Source of the DNA: Spirochaetae bacterium HGW-Spirochaetae-1
GTDB lineage: Bacteria > Spirochaetota > UBA4802 > UBA5550
Direction of reading: 5' to 3'
DNA: 64,000 nucleotides
NCBI GenBank assembly: GCA_002839375.1
Contig: PGXY01000007.1
Span: forward strand, 1 to 64,000
Part shown: one piece after another, positions 53,848 to 63,141 of the stretch
How the letters are laid out: each line of letters opens with the position of its first letter
Position numbering within the stretch: position 1 is the first letter of the stretch
Made by a program: the position numbers and the translations under genes
The notes under the pieces: generated by a model
Told to the model about the DNA's origin: nothing
The model's input: the letters and a program-made list of their open reading frames with translations, nothing else
The model's database searches: none

Positions 53848-56391
53848 TTATTCCAGTATTTCTTTCATTTTTACCGACAGTTCATACTTTGAATAAGGTT
53901 TTGCGATGAATCCACGCGCTCCATTTTTCAATGCCTTTTCTATGCGTTCATCATTGGAGAGTCCCGAAGCAAGAAGCACTCGTACTGCAGGATCAATCTT
54001 TTGCAGTTCTCTGATCATCTCAACTCCCGACTTCACCGGCATAGACAGATCCAGGAGTACGGCATCGATATTCCTGTGATTTTTTTTGAAAGTATCAATG
54101 CCTGCCAGGGCGCCCTCAGCGCCAACCACATAATAACCGCACTGTCGCAAAAACTCCTCGGCAATAAGGATCATATCTTTTTCATCGTCAACCACAAGAA
54201 TCGTTCCGGTTCCCTGAACCGCCTGCAGCTGATGCTCTCTCCTGATACGCCGTACATCATCGACGGTATATTCCGGAATATATACACGCATCACGGTACC
54301 CACTCCCGGTTCCGAATACACATCAATAAATCCCTTATGCATTTTGATTATGCTGTAGACCATGGAAAGACCCAGTCCCGTTCCCAGATCGGTTTTTGTA
54401 CTGAAAAAGGGCTCGAATATCCTCAGCCTCACATCTTCATCCATACCGACACCGGTATCGGTAAAGGAAATGAGAACATATGCCTTCCCTTTATCCGCTT
54501 CGGGATGAAGACTACAGAAATCAACATCGAATTCACGCCTTTCAATAGTAACAGTCATACGCCCTCCTTCACCTTCACCCTCACCACGCATAATAGTCAT
54601 GGCGTGGGAGGCATTGACAGCGATATTCAGGAATGCCTGTTCAATCTGTGTCTCGTCAGCATGTATATACGCGGGTAAATCGAGTAAATGAAAATCAAGC
54701 TGCACGCTCTTGGGAAAACTATTCATGGCTATATTCAGTATATGTTCCAGGGAAAGATTGATATCTACAGGAGAAAGTTTCTGCTCCTGCTTCTTTGAAA
54801 TCATCAATAGTTGGGAAATGATATCACGGGCCCTCTGGAAGGATGTCCTGGCCATATCTATATATCTTTCAATCTTTTCTCCCTTGGAAAGAACCTCCTT
54901 CTCAAGCAGTGTTTGAATAATCTCAAGACTACCGCTGATGGCGTTGAGGACATTGTTGAAATCATGAACCAATCCCCCGGCCAGGTTACCCACGGCCTCC
55001 ATCTTCTGGGCCTGCATAAGCTGAAGCCTCACCGATTCCTTTTCATCTTCGGTTCTCTTACGCTGCACCACATTCCACAGGGAGTCAGAAAGAAGTGAGA
55101 GGATATCTACTTCATTATCTGTATAATCCTCCTCCTTATTGCCGACACCCATAATGGCCACGGTATCCCCCCTGTCCATAACCGGCAGGGACAGGAAACG
55201 CCTGAGTGGCACATGGCCATCGGGTAGTCCCTTTCGCCCCTTCGACAGGACGTAATTATTATTGATCACCGGCTTTCCCGTATGTATGCAGTCGGCCCAT
55301 ATTCCGGCACTGTCCAGCGGGTACTGCATGCCCTCACCTTGGGCCGAACAGCTCTTCCTTGTTTTTGCCGACCACGTCTGCAGCTGTATGATTTTTTTCT
55401 CGGAATTGTAAAGATGAAAAAACCCGATCTCACTGCCGGTGAGCCTGACTCCCTCTTCAAGCCCGAAATCAAGAAGTTCTCTCACGCTTGCCCTGTCCAT
55501 AAGCCGGTTTAGTTCAAGAGCACAGCGCAGAGCCTCTTCGGCTTTTTTCTGTTTTGTTATATTCCAGGCGAAGGCCATTACACGGTCAATGGAACCTTCG
55601 TCGCTAAACAGAGGAACCGCATTAAACATCTGATGCTGGTTTTTTATGGTGATTTCAAAAGTTTGCTCTTCTCCCTGAAAGGCTTTACTACAATATTCCT
55701 TCACGAGAGCAGTCTGTTCGCCAAAGATTTCATCCAGCGTCTTTCCGGCATACGCCTCGGGATTCAGATTCCATCGCCTGAGCTCACCCCCCGTCATATA
55801 TCCCACGGTAAGGTCCTTTTCAATTACCGAGATATAGGCGTGGGGAATATTTTCGGTTACCGCTTTCAGCAACTGCATCGTTCCGGCATTATGGTCCCTT
55901 ATCATGATAGCCAGATGCGCCGCCAGGAGGTCTCTTGCCTGCGATACGCTCTGTTCAAATTCTTCACTGAATCTGTTGACTTTAGAGTCGAAAACACAGA
56001 GAGCCCCGAAGGGACTGCCGTCGGGATAGGAAAGGGGTAATCCCAGGTAGGCGATCATCCCCTGCTCCACTGCCGGGTTCCCGCGCCATCGGTCGTCATG
56101 AAGTGCGTCAGATACGAGGAGACTCTCGCCCGTACTGATGACCTCCTCGCAGAAAAGACCACAGTGATGGAAAAAGGACATACGTGCACCTTCATGAAAA
56201 ATGTTTTCCGGAGTTCTGCTCGCCTTGAAGACCTCGACATATCCCTCATCTTCATGAAGTCTTATTATCAGAACTGCCGGAACATTTCCTACTCGTGCCA
56301 GGTGGTCGATGATCTTCTGCCATTGTGCAACGGTTTCATCGGGAAAGGGAATATTCCATCCCATCAAGCTGTCGGATTCAAATGCCTGCAT
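53848..56391 (-). CDS. GAF-PAS-GAF-kinase-receiver hybrid
   Basis: Cytoplasmic hybrid kinase of 847 residues: GAF-like domain (about 25-170), PAS (185-295), second GAF (300-455), HisKA with GGLVHDFNNVL, HATPase with DTGVGM and GTGLGL, and receiver (725-847, VLLDLSMPVKSG). No N-terminal receiver, unlike its tandem paralog at 51467. I chose the ATG at 56391, with GGGAG 6 nt upstream; the frame is open to 56454. GAF domains may bind a small molecule, haem or a chromophore; none can be assigned. Confidence 0.92.
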   Translation of the reverse strand: MQAFESDSLMGWNIPFPDETVAQWQKIIDHLARVGNVPAVLIIRLHEDEGYVEVFKASRTPENIFHEGARMSFFHHCGLFCEEVISTGESLLVSDALHDDRWRGNPAVEQGMIAYLGLPLSYPDGSPFGALCVFDSKVNRFSEEFEQSVSQARDLLAAHLAIMIRDHNAGTMQLLKAVTENIPHAYISVIEKDLTVGYMTGGELRRWNLNPEAYAGKTLDEIFGEQTALVKEYCSKAFQGEEQTFEITIKNQHQMFNAVPLFSDEGSIDRVMAFAWNITKQKKAEEALRCALELNRLMDRASVRELLDFGLEEGVRLTGSEIGFFHLYNSEKKIIQLQTWSAKTRKSCSAQGEGMQYPLDSAGIWADCIHTGKPVINNNYVLSKGRKGLPDGHVPLRRFLSLPVMDRGDTVAIMGVGNKEEDYTDNEVDILSLLSDSLWNVVQRKRTEDEKESVRLQLMQAQKMEAVGNLAGGLVHDFNNVLNAISGSLEIIQTLLEKEVLSKGEKIERYIDMARTSFQRARDIISQLLMISKKQEQKLSPVDINLSLEHILNIAMNSFPKSVQLDFHLLDLPAYIHADETQIEQAFLNIAVNASHAMTIMRGEGEGEGGRMTVTIERREFDVDFCSLHPEADKGKAYVLISFTDTGVGMDEDVRLRIFEPFFSTKTDLGTGLGLSMVYSIIKMHKGFIDVYSEPGVGTVMRVYIPEYTVDDVRRIRREHQLQAVQGTGTILVVDDEKDMILIAEEFLRQCGYYVVGAEGALAGIDTFKKNHRNIDAVLLDLSMPVKSGVEMIRELQKIDPAVRVLLASGLSNDERIEKALKNGARGFIAKPYSKYELSVKMKEILE

Positions 56392-56510
56392 TACTCTCTC
56401 CCTGAGTGGTTTGACAGCATTTCTGCTCCATTCATTAAAACAGTATACCAACAATAGAGTATATTCAATTTTTTTATTTGAGTATCCGGCATTCTCCCTC
56501 TAATTTTAAT

Positions 56511-56542
56511 AAAAAAAGGGCTGCCCCTTTCGGTAGCAGCCC
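56511..56542 (-). terminator. Intrinsic terminator of the FecR lipoprotein gene
   Basis: GGGCTGC (56518-56524) pairs with GCAGCCC (56536-56542). On the minus strand it is followed by seven U (56511-56517). It starts 28 bp after the stop at 56570. Confidence 0.85.
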
Positions 56543-56569
56543 CGTGATTTTAAATATATTGGTCGGAAT

Positions 56570-57562
56570 TTACAGTTTCGGCGCGGCCGGTTTTTCCACC
56601 GCGGGCTTATCAATAGACTGCTTTTCAATTGTAGGCTTTTTAACATCGACGGAAAATTTCTTCACCTCGGGTTTGACGCCTTCGAGGCTCTTTGCCGTAT
56701 CACCTTTCAGCGCATCCACGGCTTCCTTTGCTTCCTCTTTGCCTTTATCCGCCGTTCCCTTGATGGCATCTATGTTGGCCTTGTCCAGGGCCTTCTGGTC
56801 CTCAACGCGCTGCAGGTCCTCGGCACGCTGTTTTTCCACGGCTTCTTTGGTCTGCTGCTTCATATCCTTGACCTGTTCCCGGATTTTCTCCCTTTCCTCT
56901 TCAAAGCGCTTGCGGATATCCTGCTGCATCTCTTTAATATCTTTCAGGATATTCTGGATTCTCTCCTTGTTGGCCGCGTCAAGTTCTTTGACATTGAGGG
57001 GTTTCCCGGGATCAACTTCCACTTCCTCTCCGGCATTGACTTCCACATATTCCGACTGTTCCACCGTTGCATCCTTGACTGCCACCTTTCCGTCGAGACA
57101 CGAGACCTTCGCCTTGTTTCCCAGCTCTGATACCATGAAATCGGTTCCCCTGATAGCTGCGATCGTGGTGGGAGTTTGAATGACATATTCATCGGACTTG
57201 CTGAGTTTCTTGGTGATTTTCGACAAGGTTTCCCCTTTTTCTATAAAGAGTTTCGTCTGCTCCGAATTACTTTCCAGGTTAGTTACGAGCTGACGGACTT
57301 CCACAACGGTGTTCTCCAGAACCTTCACGGCGTTCTCACCAAAGTAGATATCCACAACGGACTTGCTGCCGGTGATGATTTTCATACCCTGGGTCACCAC
57401 GTCGCCCACCTTCGCTTCATTCTTTTTTTCAACGGACATGAGATAAACCTCACCGCTGACAAAGTTAACCAGCCCCTCGCGGACTATTTCTTTCTGTTTT
57501 TTACAACTTATTCCGGATATGACAAATACGGACATAAGTACCAATACGACTAGACGTTTCAT
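56570..57562 (-). CDS. FecR-domain lipoprotein with coiled coil
   Basis: Lipoprotein of 330 residues. The leader ends SGISC, a relaxed lipobox typical of spirochetes. A FecR-like beta domain (about 35-165) contains VGDVVTQGMKIITGSKSVVDIYF and TTIAAIRGTDFMV. A charged coiled coil (190-290) and a Pro/Lys-rich tail with repeated KPxxEK units follow. It is not next to a sigma factor or TonB receptor, so it is unlikely to be an iron-signalling FecR; the domain here may be structural. GGAGG precedes the ATG and a terminator follows. Single-gene unit. Confidence 0.86.
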   Translation of the reverse strand: MKRLVVLVLMSVFVISGISCKKQKEIVREGLVNFVSGEVYLMSVEKKNEAKVGDVVTQGMKIITGSKSVVDIYFGENAVKVLENTVVEVRQLVTNLESNSEQTKLFIEKGETLSKITKKLSKSDEYVIQTPTTIAAIRGTDFMVSELGNKAKVSCLDGKVAVKDATVEQSEYVEVNAGEEVEVDPGKPLNVKELDAANKERIQNILKDIKEMQQDIRKRFEEEREKIREQVKDMKQQTKEAVEKQRAEDLQRVEDQKALDKANIDAIKGTADKGKEEAKEAVDALKGDTAKSLEGVKPEVKKFSVDVKKPTIEKQSIDKPAVEKPAAPKL

Positions 57563-57766
57563 ACGTTCCTCCCATTGTTTGTATGAGTTTTAATTCAATA
57601 ATGCCAATCGGGTATTTAAAAATGATATGAAGCTTAACTTTTTATACACATGTAATGTACAGACAGGCTGGAATATTTCAACAAATAAATAATTCCGGGT
57701 GACTGAATAATGCCAAATTTTAGCAATTTTAACAGTCTTATTTTCATGGCGGCGGTATGATCGGCG

Positions 57767-58366
57767 CTAAAACTTGAGCACCTCGGACATGAAACTTTCC
57801 AGGTCATCGAAATACTTGTCATCATTGGTGAGCCGCCACATGATCATAGCCCCTTCATGGAGATGCAGAACACGCTGGGCAAGAATGCCGCAATCCATGG
57901 TCTGTCCGATCTCCCCTTTCTTCTTCATGCGCTCGAAAAAATCCCTGAGAATATTGTACCAGTTTTCAATAATGGTTCTGATGAGCTCATGCATTTCACC
58001 GTTGGTTGCATCGAGCTGAAATGCCGCTTCCGCAATAGGGCAGCCCCGGTATTTCATCTTCGTATCGTTTTTCAGCTGATTTACCCATTTCTTCATGAAT
58101 TCCGAATAGGATTGACTTGAGGTGATATGACTGGCCAAAACCCCCGTGAGATACCGGTCATAGCGCAGGATACATTCTTTGACGAGATCATTCTTTGACG
58201 GAAAGTGTTGGTAGAAGCTTGCCTTTGCCACATTCGATTCGCTGATTATCTGGTTTACGCCGGTATTGAGCACGCCCTGTTCATAAAAAAGCCTGGTGGC
58301 GGTTTTAACGATTCTTTCATGCACGCTCTTTTTTTTATCTTCACCCTCTTTATTTGTATTCGTCAT
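57767..58366 (-). CDS. TetR/AcrR-family regulator
   Basis: Transcription factor of 199 residues. The N-terminal helix-turn-helix (about 15-60) reads IVKTATRLFYEQGV, then VAKASFYQHFPSKNDLV. The C-terminal ligand domain includes RGCPIAEAAFQLD, common in one TetR branch. I chose the ATG at 58366; a TTG directly before it is also open. Two 14-bp palindromes 43-77 bp upstream are probable binding sites, so it should repress itself and whatever is transcribed on the other strand. Ligand unknown. Confidence 0.9.
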   Translation of the reverse strand: MTNTNKEGEDKKKSVHERIVKTATRLFYEQGVLNTGVNQIISESNVAKASFYQHFPSKNDLVKECILRYDRYLTGVLASHITSSQSYSEFMKKWVNQLKNDTKMKYRGCPIAEAAFQLDATNGEMHELIRTIIENWYNILRDFFERMKKKGEIGQTMDCGILAQRVLHLHEGAMIMWRLTNDDKYFDDLESFMSEVLKF

Positions 58367-58399
58367 CAATATCCTGCTTATTTTTTTTAATTATTTTTA

Positions 58400-58443
58400 T
58401 TGACACAGACAGACTTGTCTGTTTATTAGACAGACAAGTCTGT
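58400..58443 (+). promoter_or_regulatory. Promoter overlaid by twin palindromic operators
   Basis: Two 14-bp palindromes, ACAGACttGTCTGT (58409-58422) and ACAGACaaGTCTGT (58430-58443), are centred 21 bp apart, two helical turns. TTGACA at 58400-58405 and TATTAG at 58424-58429 (18-bp spacer) form a plus-strand promoter. The first palindrome fills the spacer, the second covers the start region. TetR regulators often bind such paired sites next to their own gene. Confidence 0.75.
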
Positions 58444-58718
58444 ATATATCTAGAATGTCAGGTCTTTTAGCGCAAGCATTTTTATTCTGTCATCACGGGA
58501 TATGTGCGGAATTAATTCACGTGAGTTGGTTCATGGTATAGAGATAATACCTCTTCCATAAACTTCTTCTGAAAACCGACGGCTTCATTTTTTTGAGGCG
58601 GGGAAAAGCCTTCCCGGCCGCCGTTACAGGTTATTTTTAACAATGTTGATCCTCAGGGTATATGAAAGTATACCCTGATCACTCCTCACACAAGCGCGGG
58701 AAACCGCGCTTTTTTTTT
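58436..58718 (+). ncRNA. Candidate small RNA under TetR control
   Basis: Predicted transcript of about 280 nt from the promoter at 58400-58429 to the terminator at 58693-58718. It contains hairpins at 58597-58622 and 58653-58678 (10-bp perfect stem TCAGGGTATA, loop TGAAAG) before the terminator hairpin. No reading frame with a ribosome binding site was found. Both flanking genes are on the other strand, so this terminator has no other use. Known sRNA families were not recognised. Confidence 0.5.
58693..58718 (+). terminator. Plus-strand intrinsic terminator without a plus gene
   Basis: AGCGCGG (58693-58699) pairs with CCGCGCT (58704-58710) around GAAA, a stable tetraloop, followed by eight or more T. 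Orientation is clearly plus. No plus-strand gene lies upstream for several kilobases. Confidence 0.85.
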
Positions 58719-58739
58719 CGTGTTTCCACAGCAAGACAG

Positions 58740-61700
58740 TTATTTCTCAGCACTGACTGCAGTATGAATTTTCCCCGGTGATGCATTTTTGGCAGCGTCA
58801 ATATTCCCTTCCCTGCCGATGGCCGGCATGGCAATCTTCATTGATTCGCTTTTATCCACATGCATATCGGGCCCTGTTCCATCTTCTTTCTCCCGGGGTA
58901 CCAACTGAGGGTCGGCTTTCCTGTCATCACGGGATTCATCGTTCCCTGTCTTCTTCCCCTCTCCTTCATATTCATCGAAAAGACGGAGCTCATCGGTGGT
59001 CCGCCTGTCAAGGAACTGTTTCGCTGTCATGGCATGGCCCATAAATTTCTTGAATTGCTCCGTCAGTTTTTTGTCGAGATTGATCTCAATCCCGTAGAGG
59101 CGCTCATAGATATCGGCGATAAGCCGCATCTTCGCCGGCGGCGTGAAGTGCATGATGAGCCGGCTTACTCTTTCGATATTATTGAGCCTGATATAGCAGA
59201 CAATCATGTTGCGGAATACAGGGTTATCGGAATCAAAGTGTGACGTGAGCATGAGATAATTCTCATAGAGACGCGCTGCAGCTGCATATTCCTGCCTCGC
59301 AAAATAATCGTTGGCTGCCACGAGAAACGATTCCCGTTTATCCGCTACGATGCGGTCAACATCAAGTTTCCTGGGGCGGTACTCGGCGCTTTTCATGTAA
59401 TAATTGCCGTCAGCTTCAACAATGAAAGGATGTGAGTCCAGCGCCGCCTTCAGGACGGCGTCATAATCGTCTCCCCTGAGAATGCTCCCTTCGCCAAAGA
59501 GCGACCTCACTATCCGGGACAGCGCCGGCGTTGCGATTTCATGGGCCGCCCTCCCGATGGAATAATTTTTTTCATTGCCGAGGCGGATACCTGCGATATA
59601 GGTGTCACTACCCGAGACGAAATGAACCGTTGCCAGGGCATCCCTGAGATCATTAGAGCTCCCGGTCTTTCCGGCGCCGATGCCCCTCATGGCCGACATG
59701 GACCCTCTCCGCACCGTCTCGCGAAGCGCCGTATTGATGAGCAGCACGGCCGCTTCAATTTCACGACGGTCAAACCTGCTCAGAACCGGTATGGAAACGG
59801 GTTTATATTCAGGAACAGCCTCTGTCCCCCGCGGCATGAGAAGTGAATCGATATAGGTATGTTTTGTTATGATGCCCTCATTGGCGAAAAGTGAGAAAGC
59901 CAGGAGAAACTTATCGTAGCGCTGATCACCGTTGGACCCGCCCAGTATCAGTGAGCGATACGTGGTATGCTTCATGGAGGAATCCTGGATATTCATTGTC
60001 TCGTTCAGAAGCTCGGCGAAGGTCTCGGGCGTGACTATTTCCTGGATCTGGGCATGTACGCTGTTTACGGAATAGACCAGGGCTTCCTTTACAGTTATCC
60101 ACTCACCGGTAAAACCACGGTAATTATCGGGTGTCCAGGACCAGCTTTCCCTGATCTGGTTTATTTCATCCTTTCGCTGGGGATATTTCAGGATATAATT
60201 CCGGTACGACATCTGCTGTTCCAGTGTATAATTGGCATAAGTAAGTTTTTTGTTGCGGACCCGGTCAGTGAGATTATATCCTTCGAGAAGAAAATAAAGG
60301 TCCAGTATGGGTTTCAGGCTGGAGCCCAGAGAGCGGTTGGCCATGGTCACCCAGTCCCAGTCATTTTTCCGCTTCGAATTGCCTCCCACATCGGCAACGA
60401 TACGATTCACGACATAAATACTCCCATCGGCACTCCTGCGGTTCGCCCAGATTATCCTGCTTCCCCCGTCAAGCTGCACGGACGAGGGCTGCCCGTTCAT
60501 CCTGAATTCCCCGTCGACATAAATAGTCCTGGCCTCGCTGTCGATTGCCCGTTGCAGAGACCGCTGCATGGATATGTTAACAGTAGTATTCATCACCAGC
60601 CCAGAATCGGAGCGTTCCTCCCCCAGCTCCTGATCAATCTCGCGCTTGATATTATTGACAAGCCGGTCATCCAGGGAATATACCGGCGGATGAAAATCAA
60701 AGCGTATCTTTTCGTTATGCAGTGCATTATAGTAATCGCTTTCGTCGATTTCCCCATGCCGAAACAGGAGACCCAGCAGATGATCGGTCCTGTTTTTCAG
60801 CCATCGGGCGACCGTATCATCTTTCAGAATCCCCTTATAGTTGTGCCTGCCCACACCGTATATGGCATTCTCCTCTTCCCAGGTCCCTATACGGGACGTA
60901 TCGCCCGAAATTAATTTTTCAAGTTCCCGGGCTTTCAGGTAGCGCGCGTACTCTTTTATATATGAAGGCTTTTTAACCGCGCCGGCCAGAAACATCTGTT
61001 CCCGCAGGTTGAGTTCATCGAGGCTCCGGGAAAAATAGATTTCCGCCTGGGACCGGAATCCGATTATCTGTCCATGAAGATATCCGCCGAAGACATCGTT
61101 GACATAGGCTTCAAGTATATCATCCTTGTCCCAGAACCAGTACAGCAGCGCCGATGCCGGGAGCTCATGTTTTTTCTGTTCTATTTTCCGCTCATATCCC
61201 GATCCATTTCCGTTTATATCGGGAATGTACCGTGTGTACAACAGCTCCATAAGCTGGTTGGAAATGGAACTGCCGCCTCTCATATCGCTTTTAAAACCGC
61301 GTCTGAAATGATCGATCAGGGGTGGGAAATTATGACGTATCCATGAGATATCGTAAGAATTACCGAAGAGAAGCACCAGTTCCAGTACATCATGAGCGAT
61401 CTTCTTTGCCGCCTGGGGAACGATGACAGGCAGGTCATTCCCCCTGTGCGGCAGCGGCAGCAGGTCGTTGTAAAAACGCCGGTCCTCCCTGAGTATGAGT
61501 CCTTTTTTCATCAAAGGGGGTATGTCGGACAGGTCCGCCCATTTTCTCGTATCGGCCTTGTGGTAAAGGACAGTGACGAAGGGGCGGTCGCCGTTTATTT
61601 CCCTGATCCAGCGCAGGGGACGCGGTGAATTCATAATTTTTTTCAGGACATCGCTGCTGACCCTTTCATAACCGATATCCGTTAACCGAAACAGGTAATA

Positions 61701-63002
61701 CTTTCCGCCCGTAAAATCGTCGAGGAAACAATACAGTTTTTCCATCGCGGACTTGTCCAGTACCCGGTCCAGGAAACGGCGGTATGAGCGGTACCCATCG
61801 GAAGCCCGTTTTCCCAGGGCCTCACGGTCTACGGCAATTACGGTCAGGCCGTTCTGGTCGCTGATACGCATGTCTTTATAGGAATTGTAGCTGAGATCAA
61901 CGGCAATATCGCCGTGATTTACGAAGCGGAAGAGCATCCCTTTCCCGGACCTGGCGCCTTTCAGTCTGAAATTTGAAAAATCGGTATTTCGGTTCATGCG
62001 GTAAATCCGGTTGGCCCTTTCGGCATAGGGAGACCTTACCGTCATTATTTCCCCGGGACGGTATATGCCGCTATGGAAATAATCATTCCGGAAAAGCCCG
62101 TAGAGTCCCAGGGTCACATCGGCAAGGAGGGGTATCGCCAGGAATGCCACTATGGCAGCAAGGGATATTTTTTTCATACCCAGGACGGTCTTCTGTATTC
62201 TGCTTCCCGGGTCCCTGGCGCGGATTTTTCCCGTCAGAAATAAGGCCGTCCCCTGGATCTCATCGACGGAAAAAAGCCGTTTCATTCTGATTTTGAACCG
62301 GGCCTTGTGACGGATGAATTCATCGGGAGCGAAATCGGGAAAATAATGCAGGATATAACTTTCCGGGAAGGGTCTCGCAAGCATTTTCCCGGAATATATC
62401 TTCCCCAGCCTGACAATGCCGCTCTGCGTGAATACTTTTTTCCGCTCCCTGTTTCCTGCCGTCTTCCCGTTGTGGTCAAGCCTGTCATCGATATGCAACA
62501 GATTCTCGATATAGAAACATCTTTCCCTTTCGTCATCGGCATAGATATTGGCAAGGCCTGTTTTTATCATTTTCGACAGCGGAGAACCGGGAATGAGGAA
62601 AGAGGGGGATTCTTTCTTTAAATACGCAAGGCCCCGCCGGCACTGGCGGTTGAGAGCATTTTTCATGGCTATGAAAATATTTCTTTTTCTTCCCAGCGCG
62701 GACCGCGTCCTGTTATACGTTCCCGATGAGTTGAGCGGCCTGTCCAGGATTTTAACGCCGCCCTTTCCGGTTTCCTTTTTAACGAAAAGCCGGTCTGCGC
62801 TATTTTTCACCGCCAGGGGATAAAACACACCATCGATTTCAATAATTTTTCTGAATATATTTTGCTTCCGGAGAATGCCTGCCGGGACGAGGGACAGAAA
62901 CAGCACCAATTTTCTCAGGAGCGGGACCCTAAACCAGTAATCGCCGCATATCCATTTCGACAGGGGCAGGCAGTGAAGGAAATTATCCCGTTTTAATTTC
63001 AT
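58740..63002 (-). CDS. Large bifunctional penicillin-binding protein (class A)
   Basis: Peptidoglycan synthase of 1420 residues; class A enzymes are usually 650-900. Residues 1-275 form a basic cytoplasmic region not recognised. A membrane helix is at 278-300. A GT51 transglycosylase region has EDRRFY (506-511) and GGSSISNQLMELLY (576-589); the usual His after ED-x-x-F is absent. The transpeptidase motifs are SSLK (894-897), SVN (978-980) and KTGSS (1112-1116). The C-terminus (about 1190-1420) has TPR-like helices and a charged tail. GGAG lies 9 nt before the ATG. It makes and cross-links glycan strands in the periplasm; the added parts may dock partners. Confidence 0.88.
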   Translation of the reverse strand: MKLKRDNFLHCLPLSKWICGDYWFRVPLLRKLVLFLSLVPAGILRKQNIFRKIIEIDGVFYPLAVKNSADRLFVKKETGKGGVKILDRPLNSSGTYNRTRSALGRKRNIFIAMKNALNRQCRRGLAYLKKESPSFLIPGSPLSKMIKTGLANIYADDERERCFYIENLLHIDDRLDHNGKTAGNRERKKVFTQSGIVRLGKIYSGKMLARPFPESYILHYFPDFAPDEFIRHKARFKIRMKRLFSVDEIQGTALFLTGKIRARDPGSRIQKTVLGMKKISLAAIVAFLAIPLLADVTLGLYGLFRNDYFHSGIYRPGEIMTVRSPYAERANRIYRMNRNTDFSNFRLKGARSGKGMLFRFVNHGDIAVDLSYNSYKDMRISDQNGLTVIAVDREALGKRASDGYRSYRRFLDRVLDKSAMEKLYCFLDDFTGGKYYLFRLTDIGYERVSSDVLKKIMNSPRPLRWIREINGDRPFVTVLYHKADTRKWADLSDIPPLMKKGLILREDRRFYNDLLPLPHRGNDLPVIVPQAAKKIAHDVLELVLLFGNSYDISWIRHNFPPLIDHFRRGFKSDMRGGSSISNQLMELLYTRYIPDINGNGSGYERKIEQKKHELPASALLYWFWDKDDILEAYVNDVFGGYLHGQIIGFRSQAEIYFSRSLDELNLREQMFLAGAVKKPSYIKEYARYLKARELEKLISGDTSRIGTWEEENAIYGVGRHNYKGILKDDTVARWLKNRTDHLLGLLFRHGEIDESDYYNALHNEKIRFDFHPPVYSLDDRLVNNIKREIDQELGEERSDSGLVMNTTVNISMQRSLQRAIDSEARTIYVDGEFRMNGQPSSVQLDGGSRIIWANRRSADGSIYVVNRIVADVGGNSKRKNDWDWVTMANRSLGSSLKPILDLYFLLEGYNLTDRVRNKKLTYANYTLEQQMSYRNYILKYPQRKDEINQIRESWSWTPDNYRGFTGEWITVKEALVYSVNSVHAQIQEIVTPETFAELLNETMNIQDSSMKHTTYRSLILGGSNGDQRYDKFLLAFSLFANEGIITKHTYIDSLLMPRGTEAVPEYKPVSIPVLSRFDRREIEAAVLLINTALRETVRRGSMSAMRGIGAGKTGSSNDLRDALATVHFVSGSDTYIAGIRLGNEKNYSIGRAAHEIATPALSRIVRSLFGEGSILRGDDYDAVLKAALDSHPFIVEADGNYYMKSAEYRPRKLDVDRIVADKRESFLVAANDYFARQEYAAAARLYENYLMLTSHFDSDNPVFRNMIVCYIRLNNIERVSRLIMHFTPPAKMRLIADIYERLYGIEINLDKKLTEQFKKFMGHAMTAKQFLDRRTTDELRLFDEYEGEGKKTGNDESRDDRKADPQLVPREKEDGTGPDMHVDKSESMKIAMPAIGREGNIDAAKNASPGKIHTAVSAEK

Positions 63003-63141
63003 ATCCGAGTCTCCAGTCGGGACATAGTGTGTCTATTGATTATGTCCTGAAGAAGTACTCTTAAATTATCATAAATTGCGATATAAGACAAGCACCGGGT
63101 TTTGATAAATAGTAAATATTAGCGGTTTTTTTCAGTTGATT

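Larger units (their letters stand above)
58367..58739. other. Region between tetR and the penicillin-binding protein gene
   Basis: 373 bp without a supported ORF. It contains the twin palindromes, a consensus -35, three plus-strand hairpins and a plus-oriented intrinsic terminator. The longest plus-strand frame (28 codons from 58455) lacks a ribosome binding site. Confidence 0.6.

Noticed and set aside
56570-57562. FecR as part of an iron-responsive sigma/anti-sigma system
   Set aside because: The protein is a lipoprotein with a coiled coil, and no ECF sigma factor or TonB-dependent receptor gene is adjacent.
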